A stretch of 64,000 bases of DNA from NCBI RefSeq assembly GCF_000003815.2, contig NC_049994.1:5395670-5459669 (forward strand), given 5' to 3'. The position numbers and the translations under genes are program-made. The notes under the pieces were generated by a model. The model was given only the letters and a program-made list of their open reading frames with translations, was not told the origin of the DNA and made no database searches. This DNA comes from Branchiostoma floridae (lineage: Eukaryota > Chordata > Leptocardii > Amphioxiformes > Branchiostomatidae). Shown one piece after another: positions 37,001-48,148 of this stretch (position 1 is the stretch's first letter; each line of letters begins with the position of its first letter).

Positions 37001-39862
37001 TCCATCTCAGAGCACCGCTTACCAGACGACAAGGCTAGCAGGTACGGGTACCATATCATGTTTCCCGAAAAATTGTTTTTGGCGACGCCTCAGGGGCGAG
37101 CCTAATAGGTTTGCGACCGTTTGACAAGGAGTCCCAAAATCTTGCAGGCATATCAGGAATTTTTCTACAGGCATGTGTAGTTGCATCATCCCTTTAGAGG
37201 GGATTAACTCGAGAATTGGTTGACGGATCTTTATGATATTTGGATTACAGTAGTTCAATGAATGATTAAAGTTGCATAAATTATGTTAACGTCGTTTTGG
37301 CAATGCCTCAGGGGGAATCGTAGTGGTGTATTATTGTACATGAGTAGTTTGACAAAATCAATATTACTGGGAGGGAAACCTCCAGCATTTTCTCGAAAAT
37401 GTTGCCTTTCTAATCATGATTTATTGACTTACACTTCATCAGAAGCACAAGGTAGTACCCAGTCAAATACAAATATACATTTGATGATTTTTGTTTGTGT
37501 CCTGTTCTTCCTGTAAAGCAAATGTACAAAAGTACAAAACGTTATACATTGTACCAGCACTGCTTTCACCAGATTTGCATTCCTTGTCCCGATTTTCTGC
37601 TTTTCCCTTGGTATAACCGTATATGATCACAAAATAGTTCATGTACTTTTTGTCGACTTTCTTCTTCATGATTTGTAGCTTATGTTAAGTATTTGATCAT
37701 GTGTAGCATTATGGTTATCATGGCATGCATTTCAACTTATTTTCTATAGTTTTATGTACTTTATGTGTTTTATGTAAAATCTAATTGGAGATCGAAATAA
37801 ACAGCAACAACAACTTAAGCCTTTGATTTATCTAAATTTAGTTTCTGGGGAGAGCAGGAAAAGCCTCATATCTTCTGTAACATTATTTGTTTTTGTTAGC
37901 ATGATAATATATGCAAAATAGAAATTAATCACAAAAAAATCTATTGCAGAAAGGGAGACCCCCCCCCCCCCACACACACACACACCATATACCTATTATA
38001 AGCATCCCGCACCAGTTACAGCGAATCCCGAAAATAATACCGTGGAACTTGATGCATATCCCATTATCCCAATGTTTGTACTGTATTTAGGAATTGTCAT
38101 AAAGGAGGCATTAGATGTCAAACACATGCGTTGTTATAGTATGTAGATGTTGCATCGTCCTAAGCTGTACACGTGTGCCTAATACTCTTTTATTTTCGTT
38201 TGCCAGGTCCAACGCCAGGTCCAACTACTGAGGTACCAACGACGCCGAGACATGAAACATTTGTAACTAACGCCGAAATACGTTCACAGACACCATCTAT
38301 GTACATTCCTACTTCTGACCAGCCGACACAACGGGCAACTTATCCTGAAACCAGCACTGTTTCTCAACACGTCATACGTACACAGACCACAGTTCCACAG
38401 ATGCATTCAGTTCCACAGCCGACACAACGGCCAACTTATCCACGAGCCACATTTTCTCAGCATGTCATACGCACACAGAACACACTTCCTCAAGTAACAC
38501 AACGGCCGACTTATCCTGAAACCACTGTTACTGAGCAGGTCACCAGGGGTACACAAACCCCAGTTGCCCAGCAGCAAAGCATCGCTTACCAAACGACAAT
38601 GCTAGCAGGTACGGGTACAATACTAGTATCTGATGTTTCCCGAAAAATTGTTTTTGCTGGTGTTGTTGTTCTGTCAAGAGGATTCAATGGATAACCATGC
38701 GATAATGGTCTTTGTTCCTATACTTGTAAATGTGGTTTTAACTTTCCTTCAAGTGGCCATATTACATAAATGCACAAGAAACTAATTATCACAATACATG
38801 TTTATTATTGCAGTAGTTCATTATGAATGAATCAATTTGCATAATTTATGTTAACGTCCTTTTTTGCAATGCCTCAGGAGCAATCGTAATGGTATAGTAT
38901 TGTGCACTAGTACAAATGTAGCTTGACAAAATTAATATTACTGGAAGAGAAATATCCTGCATTTTCTCGAAAATGCTAAGCAAAAGGTACATGTGCTTTT
39001 GTATTGATATTAATTGTCTGTGTCCTGTTCTTCTTGTAAAGCAAATGTCAGAAGTATAAAATGTCATACATTGTACCAGCACACCTAATTTGCATTCCTT
39101 GTCCTGATTTTATGCCTTTCCCTTGGTATAACTGTATATGATTACAAAATAATTCATGTACTTTTTTTTCGACTTTCTTCTTCATGATTTGTAGCTTATG
39201 TTAAGTATTTGATCATGTGTATCATTATGGTTATCATGGTATGCATTTCAACTTATCTTATGTAGTTTTATGTACTTAAGCCTTTGATTTACCTAGTTTC
39301 GGGGGGGGGGGCAGGAAAAGCCACATAGGCTTCTTCTGTGACATTATCATTGTTTTTGATTGCATAATAAGGCCACATCAATTTAATTTCTTGGTTCACG
39401 GATTCGCTCTCTCCTATTTTTTGGAAAAAAAAATAAAAATTACCACTCAGCAAGTTTTCACCATTAATGAAACCATTCATCAACTTTCTGGTCTGGCAAA
39501 TTGGCCTTTATATCTTAAGCTCCTTAAAGTGTGGGTACAGGTGCTGTTACTGTACAATAATAGTGTTTTTGTAATTTTTTCAAGCTGAAAACTTTTTTTC
39601 TTTATGTTTTGGATTAGCCGTTGCCTTTACCCCAACCATTTTACAATTTTTATTTTCATTTCGCCCTTTCGCTCCATATTTTTCAGGAAAAAATCCGTGA
39701 ACCAAGAAATTAAATTGGTGTGGCCTAATATATGCAAAACAGAAATTAATCACAAAAGATTCTATTGCAGAAAGGGAGACTACTACATCTCTTGGCGCAG
39801 CTATTGGCATAGGCTGCGCTGTTGGCGCATCTATTGGCGATGCTGTACTACTGTGGTCATGA
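30956..39862 (+). CDS. D8C-SRCR-mucin-like surface or secreted protein gene (6 coding exons)
   Basis: Coding exons: 30956-31019, 31865-32251, 35612-35917, 36877-37041, 38207-38608, 39771-39862. All five introns are phase 1, the signature of shuffled extracellular modules, and the join gives 1,416 bp (471 residues). Order: signal peptide (1-21), D8C (about 22-150), one SRCR domain (about 152-252), a Thr/Pro/Gln-rich mucin-like region in two related exons (about 253-441), and a hydrophobic C-terminus (about 450-470) that could be a membrane helix or a GPI signal. D8C domains occur in uromodulin and GP2; SRCR domains bind ligands in innate immune and scavenger receptors. A role as a secreted or surface recognition protein is inference. 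The first five exons are well supported; the last exon is tentative, and further exons between 32252 and 35611 cannot be excluded. Confidence 0.75.
31075..31652 (+). mobile_element. Deletion derivative of a mariner/Mos1-type transposon
   Basis: Inverted ends CGAGGGGCATTCAATAAGTA and its complement (31633-31652) are flanked by TA at 31073-31074 and 31653-31654. Inside, 31258-31480 encodes a Mos1-type helix-turn-helix start: [35 protein letters not shown] and APRPGRPS. The DDE catalytic part is deleted and the frame then stops at 31564. The element is non-autonomous and lies in intron 1 of the D8C-SRCR gene. Confidence 0.87.
31865..32251 (+). CDS. D8C-SRCR gene exon 2: D8C domain
   Basis: The CTTCAG acceptor at 31859-31864 and GTGAGT donor at 32252 bound a 387-bp phase 1-1 exon. 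It encodes [53 protein letters not shown] and CDLTYCGT. The cysteine and tryptophan pattern is that of D8C and is alignable by eye with 22094-22492 of the neighbouring minus-strand gene. Confidence 0.9.
32252..35611. other. Intron 2 of the D8C-SRCR gene
   Basis: No further exon was recognised. It holds a dispersed repeat (32355-32418), a 1.6-kb TA-flanked element (33039-34628), a short (TA)n tract near 34760, and an interspersed repeat at 35240-35490 ending 120 bp before the SRCR exon. Confidence 0.5.
33039..34628. mobile_element. 1.6-kb non-coding TIR element flanked by TA
   Basis: The left end GAGTTCCACGAC..CCTTCGCCAAATAAT and the complement of the right end GAGTTCCACGAACAC..CCTTCGCCAAATAAT match over about 33 bp. 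TA lies on both sides (33037-33038 and 34629-34630). The interior has four ATGCAAAT/ATTTGCAT inverted modules (33114-33530) and a twice-repeated CTGCAGT.CC..AACAAG.CGCTAGG block (33627 and 33760). No transposase is present. Confidence 0.7.
35612..35917 (+). CDS. D8C-SRCR gene exon 3: SRCR domain
   Basis: This single 306-bp phase 1-1 exon encodes a whole SRCR domain: [75 protein letters not shown] and AGVVCSG. The group B layout (one exon, VCDD...C..LGY...DC.H.GWG.HNC.H.EDAGV.C) is intact. The TATTGTTCCCAG acceptor at 35600-35611 fits the phase left by exon 2. Confidence 0.93.
36535..36850 (+). mobile_element. tRNA-derived SINE, 5' portion
   Basis: A tRNA-like head is visible: box A TAGCACAGTGG at about 36546 and box B GGTTCGAATCC at about 36590. 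A GGGAAAGACACTTTACA core and the GGAGGTCCCGTGTATGG body shared with 23282 follow. It breaks off at about 36850, immediately before the first mucin-like exon at 36877, so its 3' half is absent. The two copies together describe a full-length element of roughly 600 bp. Confidence 0.8.
36877..37041 (+). CDS. D8C-SRCR gene exon 4: Thr/Pro-rich mucin-like segment (copy 1)
   Basis: After TTTTCGTTTGCCAG the phase 1-1 exon encodes [25 protein letters not shown] and [10 protein letters not shown] before a GTACGG donor. Its start and end sequences are near-identical to those of exon 5 (38207-38608), including the acceptor tract. The Thr, Ser, Pro and Gln content suggests an O-glycosylated stalk. Confidence 0.82.
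37079..37175 (+). repeat. Dispersed repeat shared with 2217-2311
   Basis: It starts with TTGGCGACGCCTCAGGGGCG just after the first mucin-like exon of the plus-strand gene. The duplicated intron after the second mucin-like exon has no full copy at the corresponding place, so this repeat may have arrived after the exon duplication. Confidence 0.65.
38190..39780 (+). repeat. Segmental duplication, copy 2 (exon 5, intron, start of exon 6)
   Basis: Collinear with 36860-37960. Only this copy keeps an open frame after the shared TATTGCAGAAAGGGAGAC acceptor, so the duplication placed a spare terminal exon upstream that has since decayed. Confidence 0.76.
38207..38608 (+). CDS. D8C-SRCR gene exon 5: Thr/Pro-rich mucin-like segment (copy 2, expanded)
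   Basis: This duplicate of exon 4 has the same acceptor and the same GTACGGGTA donor. It encodes 133 residues with internal repeats: [38 protein letters not shown] and [14 protein letters not shown]. These are three imperfect units of about 25-30 residues, so the exon grew by internal repetition after duplication. Phase 1-1. Confidence 0.84.
39771..39862 (+). CDS. D8C-SRCR gene exon 6: hydrophobic C-terminus (tentative)
   Basis: Acceptor TTCTATTGCAG at 39760-39770; the phase 1 frame reads [20 protein letters not shown], then [10 protein letters not shown] and a TGA at 39860. This is about 20 small or hydrophobic residues at the very C-terminus, suitable for a membrane anchor or GPI signal. 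The matching place in the duplicated upstream copy (37951 on) has the same acceptor and AAAGGGAGAC but degenerates into a C-run. A different frame downstream is open for about 40 codons, so a frameshifted cytoplasmic tail is an alternative. Confidence 0.45.
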
Positions 39863-40152
39863 TAGATGCAAACGCCAAAATCGACAAGTGGCCCAAGCTC
39901 CGAAGGATCAAGATGTGGAAGAACCAGTTCAACCACATGGCAAATGTGACAAAACAAGCCAAATACAGTGAATGGCAGATATCTGTATTGCCCATTTGTC
40001 AGCGCATTTTATACGACTCCACGGTATATATGACATTATATGGAATGCAGCCAGAGAAGGGGGGGGGGGGGTCGAATATATGGTAGGATTGAGCAAGGCC
40101 ATGTATCTCGAATACCAAGCATGTTAAAATACGTCGAGAGGCACCGTAAATA

Positions 40153-40333
40153 CTGTAAAGGCATTTAAGTTCGCGGGGATTTAATTGTGCGGGTAGCGGG
40201 AAAAGGACTGTTCGCAGTGGTTTTAAGTTCGCGGTAGCACCATGCACTGTGGTCTCTTACTGCCATAGAAAAATGTTTGTAGTGGTTTTAAGTTCACGGT
40301 GAATTGGCAACGCGAAAATTTCTGCATTTACAG
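40153..40333. mobile_element. TA-flanked MITE, CTGTAAATGC family (copy 1)
   Basis: Ends CTGTAAAGGCATTTAAGTTC and the complement of GAAAATTTCTGCATTTACAG, with TA on both sides. The interior repeats TTTAAGTTCGCGG. Same family as 57212-57402 and the decayed copy at 62932-63102. Confidence 0.8.
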
Positions 40334-42718
40334 TAGATGATGTCCACATTTAGTTTCACGACTTTTTTGTTTGAACCTTTGTTTGGTGGTTGTTCATTTA
40401 CACTGCTAATCAATGATAGTTACATGTATAGGAGGCTGCTCTTAGGCAATAAGTTTTTTGCGTCACCGTTTGCAGTGTCTAAATGTAGATAATCAAATAT
40501 ATTTGAAGTTATGTTACAGGTGAACGTAAACATAGAGACACTTTTTGTTTGTATCCCACAACGATTGCATTGATTTTTTGTGGTAAAGGTTGTATATCTT
40601 GTTTTGAGTGAAACATAGTATATAACGTTTATTCTGGCACTGGGTTTGCCTTTTTTTAATTCACTTTTGGGACAGTCAATTTTTGTATGGGGTGGGAGGT
40701 CGGGGAAATATGTAGTATTTGCTCCCAAATGTTAGCTGTCTAAATTTTAGTTATCACAAGTATCACATTTATGGATTGCCTTTGGCTTAACCATTATACA
40801 TTTGTATATGATAGCTTTGTATCGACATTGCACACGGGCCTTACTGTGCTTGAATGACGAGTAAAAAATCACTGTGACAGTAAATAGGAGATTTTGAGTA
40901 AAAAAGTACACCAAAAAATTCTCTTGGTCCTGTTTTTTTTCTTTTTTTTTTCCGAAGGTTCCAAAAAGTTTACTTGATATCTGCAGTAGATACGATACTT
41001 CTATACTGTCTTTTCTTGGATACACAGAGCGCAAATTGATCAGAACAGCAGGGTCATATGACGTTCAAGGTATGTTTTGGTAGGACAACGAAAAAGATTT
41101 GACTATGAAATATTTCAAATAAAGAACAATCTATCAGTGTTTGTTGTAAGATTTGCAAACGTCAAGTCAGGATTGGCATCATTTTCTACTCTTCCCCATT
41201 CTACCATCACAGAAATACAATTCAAGCTGCATACAGAGGAAGCAAATCGAGTTCCATGACCTGGTACCGTCTTGTCAACACAATGATACGAAAATATTTG
41301 ATCTATTAGTAGGCATTGATGAGACCTTAAAATTATTACATTTTGGGCTCCTATCCGCTTACTATGGTACTTCAGCGGAAATTCTGGTTTTGATACCTCG
41401 TGTTCAACTGGACACTTTTTGATTGGAAACAGCTCGAGTCCTCTAGCAGCTATTTGTTGACTACTGGGGTATTTTAGTTGCAGACTTTGAAACTGGCCGG
41501 GTAAGTCTAGAAAGGGTGAATGAATTTTCATGTTTCTTGTTAATATGGACACATACAAAACATACAGTGAAAATGTTTTCCAACTTTATTCAGTTATAGA
41601 AATCACAGTAGTTGGCAACACTTGTCTCAGAATCCTACAATCTACATCTAATTTGTCATTGTTCTCATTTTAACTGTCAGCATACACAGTAGCTAGAGCA
41701 AGAACCAATACGGGGGAATTCAAAATAACTTAGTCTTGGTCTGGTTAAAACAATGTCATTCTACATGTGGGCTACCAAGACATAGTACTTATAATATAAC
41801 ACGAAGATTCCTTAAAACATGTTGGCCCAAAAGTGCATGTGTTCATCCACCCCAAAATATATTTCTTTGACTGACATTACTGAAGTACCTGTAAAACTGT
41901 GCAAAATTTCAAGTCTGAAAAACCATACGAGTAGCCAAATACCCTGTTAAGTATTCAAGGACCTCACATGAGGAATTGAAACTGTGACAGTAAGTGGTCG
42001 AAACTACAAGATCAGGCAAAACAATCTGAGTGATACACTCTTAGGCTTTTTAATTACACCATTTCAGTCTGTACCAAAGATTACGGTGATCAAAAAGTAA
42101 GAAGATTACAATTGGCTGCTTCTCAAGTAAATCAAGGTAAACTTCTGTATTTGTATTATACAGTGGTACAATACAATTTCTACCAAGTTCCTCCTAGAAT
42201 GGCTGACTTGTCCCAGATGTACTGTACATTGCTTTACCCCTAGTTTCATGGCCTGTAGTGTGTAGTTAGATTTCTGATGTGGCTGATTTCCAAAGGATTA
42301 TGTACAGAAGAATAAGTATCATCCATTCAAGAACTATACCGAAACTCTTGGTGTGTTCCCTACTACGGCAAGTTGCACGAAGTATTCTCTACTCATTGTA
42401 ACCAAGGCACAAATTTAAAGAACCGTCCTACAAATTATGTAACAGGAGAGTTTGCTTACATTTCCTACTGCTAAAGCATTATCAAGTTTATAAACACAGA
42501 ATTTACACGCCTTAGCCTCCGATCTTTAACAGGACATATCTTGCTCAAGGGGTACAAAAAAGAATATACATTGAGGATAACAATTCATGATCATACCTAT
42601 TGTTACATTTGAACCATTCTCCAATTTCTCCCTCTAAAAAGTGAACACCTCTTTCCAAATGTCACAGTTCATACAATTCAATGGACAGTTAGCCATCAAA
42701 ATACGATTCAGATGAGAG

Positions 42719-42916
42719 AACATAAGAGTTTTCTTTTACACAACCAGTTCTTCTCACCTGCTGGGATAGTGTTCTCGCCGCAAAAGCGCCACCTACATCG
42801 GCTACATATAGCGGCGAGAAGCAGAACTCAGTTAGAAGCTCTGAGGAAGATGTCTGACAGACATCGAAACGTCAGCAGGTGAGAAAAACTGGTTGTGTAA
42901 AAGAAAACTCTAATGT
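42719..42916 (+). mobile_element. Penelope-like palindromic remnant with hammerhead-like core
   Basis: About 40-bp inverted arms (AGAGTTTTCTTTTACACAAC..CACCTGCTG and its complement) enclose a motif at 42841-42873: CTGAGGA, a GATGTCTG/CAGACATC stem, then GAAAC and GTC. This is the conserved hammerhead ribozyme layout, and such cores are known from the ends of Penelope-like retroelements. No reverse transcriptase is present here. Function is untested; stem III would be only about 2 bp, as in the minimal retroelement type. Confidence 0.5.
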
Positions 42917-43791
42917 CCTTTGATCTACCAGCCTGATAAAATTATTTTCGGATGATTCAGATGAGGTTTTAAGTGTCCAAAGAAAATCTATCCTAAGGGC
43001 AACCCAAAAAAGACAGTCGTGTACCAATTCAAATATATCAAAATAAACTTGCTCATGTCCAAATGTGCATCACAATCATCAACAATTAGCATGCAGGCAG
43101 CCAAATTATACATTTTTAATATCAAAAGACTACCTTTGGATCAGCATGTAAGAAGTAACATCCTGCATTATCTGTTCATGCATGGCGACAGAGTGAAAAA
43201 AAAAATTGCAAAATCAGATCACAGAGTACAACTGGAAAGCGTAAAGCTTACACCAAAATCATCTGCATAAAACATGTACAGTACAGAGTAACATAGTTGG
43301 GTCTTGTATACATTGTTGCTGATAACCTAGGACGTAGGGTATTTCTCAGTACAAAGGACGATGTACCTACATGTACATTACAATCTACGACAAATCTGAG
43401 TGGCGGCTGAATGACATTTCTGCTGGCATAATTGTGCTTCTTCTTTAATATCAAGTACAAAAGGCTGCTCCGCTATATTCTTATTCAAGACCCTATCAGT
43501 CCTTGGAAGTAACTCATCTGTCCAGCTGAAGTTCAATGGAGGCCAAGAAAAATTGCAGAGAATCTTGGTACTGTAACTATCAAATTCCTCAAATCTGTAA
43601 CATCTGCCTTCACCCCAAGTCCCTAAAATGTCTTGGTGATTCCCAATAGTTACCCCCCTCCCACCCCCTCACTTATCCTTTGACTACACCATAAACTAAT
43701 ATTGGGTAGTCTATGTGGTAGTTCTTGACTACTGCTATGCATTACAGCAAATGTACAGTTCTGCTAGCTGAGGAACCAGGCTGCAAGGATT

Positions 43792-46700
43792 TCAATCGCT
43801 GGCCTCTCCCCCGTCTTCATCAGCCAACAGGGCAGCAAACTTGCTGTCTTGACTGAAAACCTGAAATATAGGATCAGATATGTGTGAAAATCCAGTCTAC
43901 AACATGCCAACAAATTGTTTTTATGGTGGTCAAGATAATTATAAATATCAACTTTTTTACATGATCCAGAAATATTTTTCTCTTTAATCTACAGGGTAAA
44001 GAAATATGATAGCATGGCAAACTTACCAAATGGATTAACAGATACGGCTTGACAAAAAATCTAAGGTGTTTTTTCTTGTTGGACCGTTTTTTTCTTGTTT
44101 TCCAGACCTGAAGAAATCAGTGGACAGGATCTTGGACCAACAAGAAAATGAACCAATTATACTGGCAGGCATTTATGTGTTATGCGCTTACTGGCCCAAG
44201 AAAATAACACTAAGTAAAGGAAGTTAATAGCAGTGTGCAAAATACTTTTTTGAGCCAGGTTGCACACTGTGCAACCTGGAGAAAAATTAGGTTGCACATC
44301 TGAATTTCAAGTTGCACCGCCTATAATTCACTAACTTCTTCAAAAAATGTATGTACATAGCCTTTAACTATATTACCTATATTAAGCATGTTTGTTTCAA
44401 ACGTAAAATCAAGTAACCTAAAAATCCAGAAAATAACTTGACTCATAAATTATCAAGAATATAATAATTACTTTGTTATTGCACAGATTTATCTTTATTT
44501 TAGTGTCACATATATAGCAACAAGAATAAATAAATGTAAAACATGAATTGAAATTAAAGTTAAGAAATAAAAAATCTCAACAAGTTCATTTCATAATTAT
44601 TGTTACAAAGTAAAATTTGGAAGAAACATTCCAACTTAGTAGAGTACCTCATTCACCACTTGTACTATTTTTAATGTAGCAGAAACACACTTAATTTCGC
44701 CCATACTATAGACACACACACACTATAGGGATTGAAACACTGCCCTCTATCAAATCCTGTCAGTACTGCAGCCTGTACTGCAGATATAACGTTATGCTCT
44801 CGCACATTACCGCGAGATTTGGCGTGAGTTCATAAATCCAACATGGCAGCTGCATTTTCGGCGATCGAGGGTTTTTGCTTTATTTTGGAAGGATTTTTTC
44901 GTTGCAGGAACATTAAAACAAGTTGACCACGGGTGAAAAATAGTGGAAAAGTATTGGTAACTTTTTGATTTGTTTAGTTGTTGGTTAATTTCTGTATTTT
45001 GATAGAGAATTTACGGCAGAGAGTGACTGTGTGTGTGCACACGTGTGAGCTCGGCCCATAATTTTTTGTTGTTGTTTCTTCTCTGTCCAAGTAAATTTAC
45101 CGCAAAATCTGAGGCCCCAAATCTAGGTTGAGCACTGCGCAACTGGAGGTTAAAAGTAAGTTGCGCCAAGCAAAATGTGGTTGCGCTGCGCAAGTGCTCA
45201 AGTGGATATTTTGCACGCTGTAATAGTCTTCTTCACCAAGTTTCTACAGTCAACTTGGTCACAGTTAACCAAGGTATTAGTGTTGTTCACATGAAGATTT
45301 AAAACGCCAATAGGAGTCAGATAATACATCAAATGAAATGGACCATTGTTTTGAGTATTACCCATTCACAACTTTTCACAATTAGGTCCAGATTCAGGTC
45401 CGAACCTGTACCTAAATTACCTGTATCAGTACCAGGGCTCGAAATACACTTTTCAGTCAACTTGCACCAGTGCAAGTTAAGCCAAAGGTAACTTGCACCA
45501 AAAGAAACTTACTTGCACAACCCAAAATAGTGAACTGTTAACCCTTTATTCTTCTGAAAATTTGCAAATATATGGGGATACATAAAGACCACATGTTTGG
45601 ATATTTGTTTTCCAAAGCGTATTTTATTTTGGATTTCAAATTGTACAACAAATGTGAATTTAGGCTTAATTTAAGACAATTCAATGTCTACAACTTGATA
45701 AGATCAATAGATTTCTTCTGGACTCTTCGAGTGACTTCCATCACTATTCTTAACCATCGCTAGAACAACTCAATACAAACACATATAACTGGAAAATCCA
45801 GTTGATCATATTAAAAGTCACTAAATTGTATGCAAAATGTATTTACTCATATGCAAATCAAGGTAAGACAACACCATAGGAATTATTAGCATTATAGAGA
45901 TGGAATTGTCTTCAAATTTTGTTTACCTGGATGTCTAACCAAGTTTAGAAATAACAAATTTAGGCTATTTTTTTTATTCAGTGTTGTTTTCTTTTACCTT
46001 TCAATGGCAGACAATATTCTTGGTGTGTGTAAGCTTTTTCTAAAGTCAGGTATTAGTGGATAAAAGTAACTTGCACTGGTGCAAGTTTGGTCCAAACTTA
46101 CTTGCACCACACCAATTTTACATGCACAAACTTGCATATGCATGTGGTATTTCGAGCCCTGAGTACCCACCCCTACTTCAAATACTTACCGGAGGTGGTG
46201 GTTCTACATATTTCTTGGGCTCTGCTGGCTCTTGCCTGGAGGGTTTGCTGTCGCGCGGCTCTTGTCTGCGGTCGTCTCGTCTCAGGTCCGGTCTCCCGCT
46301 CCCCGGCGGCCCGCCCCCTCTGCTGCCACGCCCGCCCCCGCGCCCCCAGGCATCACCTGTGGTTAAGTCAGAGTCATCCTCAGAGACTTTGGAGGGAGAC
46401 AGGAGAAGGAGTTATAGCCAAACAGACCCAAGAGTGTGCAGAATGCTTTGGAGCCTTTCCATCTCTTTATACAGGGTTGGACAAGTCTACTAGCCCTATT
46501 GTCAGGGCAAGTGAAAGTGCTGATCGGGCTAGTGTATGACCTACCCATCTTGCCAAAACGGGCTAGTAAGATTTTTCGTTAACTGAGATTTTGATATACT
46601 TGTCACTTTTTACAGTCATGACATTAGGTGCTGTAATACACCGCAAGACTGACATCAGGAAATGGTCAACATGGAAAAATAGAGGCAATGATAAGAATTC

Positions 46701-48148
46701 CATTGCGGGAAGTGAAAATGCATATAAAAGTGACATTTGAATTTTGGGCAAGTGAAAATTTGGTAAGTAAATTTTTATGACATTTTTATGCCCATTATGA
46801 CAAGTGAATTTTAGAAAACTTGTCAAACCCTGGTCACGTTTTCAGAGTAATTGAATCAACGTCACTCCTGAAGAAGGTGGACATAGGTGTGACAGAAAAT
46901 TCGAGACAAGCTATACTGCTTTGTGTTGAAAGAAAGGATCAAAAGTTCATCATGCTGACACTGTGAAAACCATACTAATATATACCAAAGAACAAGAGTA
47001 TGTTGTATGAATGCTACAAACAAAGGAGACCTATATCAGATTATAACTGATAGAAATAGAAAAGTGTAAAGGGTTACATAGTTGTTTCCAATACAGTTTC
47101 AAGCTCTACACTTGTAAGAATAGGTAAACTGATTTACCCCTGCCTCTGCCAGTGCTTCCTCTGCCTCTACCCCGGTCTCCTCCAGAGTCCCTCCTGGGAC
47201 CCCTGGAAGATGGACTATCCCGGGCATCTCTAGCATAGCCAGGGATTCTACCATCTGGGGATGTGGGGGAGGTGGGTGAAGCTGGTCCTCTTCTCACCCA
47301 GGCATTTTCCTTCGGAGGTGGAGCGTCTACATATTTTGGCGGCGTGTCTCCAACTCTGGGTTGGCTGGTCGGTGCTTCGTCCCTACCCTGTGGGGGCTCG
47401 CTGCGTTTCGCCCAGGGGTTGTCTTTAGGTGGGGGAGCGGGGACGGCTTTTGCTTGGGCATCCTCTCTCTTTGGTGACCGCGGGGAATCGTCCGATTGGA
47501 AGACTTCGTTGCCGTCGGCGGATCGTTCACTGTCGTGTCTTTGATGACTCGACACTGCAGTGTTGACAAGAGATGACACTTGTGAACAACAATTTTTAGC
47601 CAAAACAAAGGGCAAATTTCTTTGCTCATTTCCGCAGGTACAATAAACAGTGAAACACAACTTAAGGCCACACCAATTTAATTTGTCGATTCTTGGATTT
47701 TAAAAGAATAAAAAATTCTTAACTAGAAAAACAGGTTTGTGCCTTGGTACACTCAGTTTTATCGGGTGAACACAGTCATATTCAACTTTTCCTCCCTACC
47801 CTCTAGTTTTATGATGTCCGCTTGGTATATTTTTATTTTGAAAACTCCAAGTACCAACAAATTGAATTGGTATGGCCTAATGTTCTGCATTCAATACCCC
47901 AGCTTTTCCAGTAGCAGGTGAATAATAACAACCAGGGCCAAACTGATAAAGAAAGGCTGCTATTCAGTCTATTGTATGATATAAATCAAAATAAAGCAAA
48001 AAGTAACTGTCATGTCTTCCTACCTGGTACAGGACGTGGTCCTTTTGTTTGGCTAGATGAACTGTTGTGTCGTGACCTGCCCGACGTCGCCGAGTTCTCG
48101 CTGTCTCGTCGTGATCTGCCGCTTTCCGTACGCTCGCGAGGTGGGGCT
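43792..48148 (-). CDS. EIF4B: EIF4B exons 10-13: C-terminal region and stop
   Basis: Exon 10 (48148-48024) is Arg/Ser-rich. Exon 11 (47554-47138) carries two copies of the APPPK(D/E)N.W motif (PAPPPKDNPWAKR and DAPPPKENAWVRR) and an RGRGRG tail. Exon 12 (46356-46190) starts DAWGRGGGRGSRGGG and ends KKYVEPPPP. Exon 13 (43860-43792) encodes VFSQDSKFAALLADEDG and terminates at TGA 43794-43792. Vertebrate eIF4B has one APPPKENAWVKR motif and a similar acidic KYAAL end. Confidence 0.93.

Larger units (their letters stand above)
36860..37960 (+). repeat. Segmental duplication, copy 1 (exon 4 plus following intron)
   Basis: Exon 4 and its intron match 38190-39780 in collinear blocks: GCAATGCCTCAGG..AATCGTA near 37300, ATTTTCTCGAAAATG near 37390, the CCCTTGGTATAACCGTATATGA block near 37605, and ATTGCAGAAAGGGAGAC near 37945. 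Extra repeats have entered each copy separately. Confidence 0.78.
39863..43791. other. Convergent intergenic region between the D8C-SRCR gene and EIF4B
   Basis: It should contain both 3' UTRs. On the minus strand an AATAAA signal (TTTATT at 41585-41590) could end the EIF4B transcript, giving a long UTR of about 2.2 kb; this is inference. It also contains a TA-flanked MITE (40153-40333) and a Penelope-like palindrome (42719-42916). No other gene is recognised. Confidence 0.45.
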
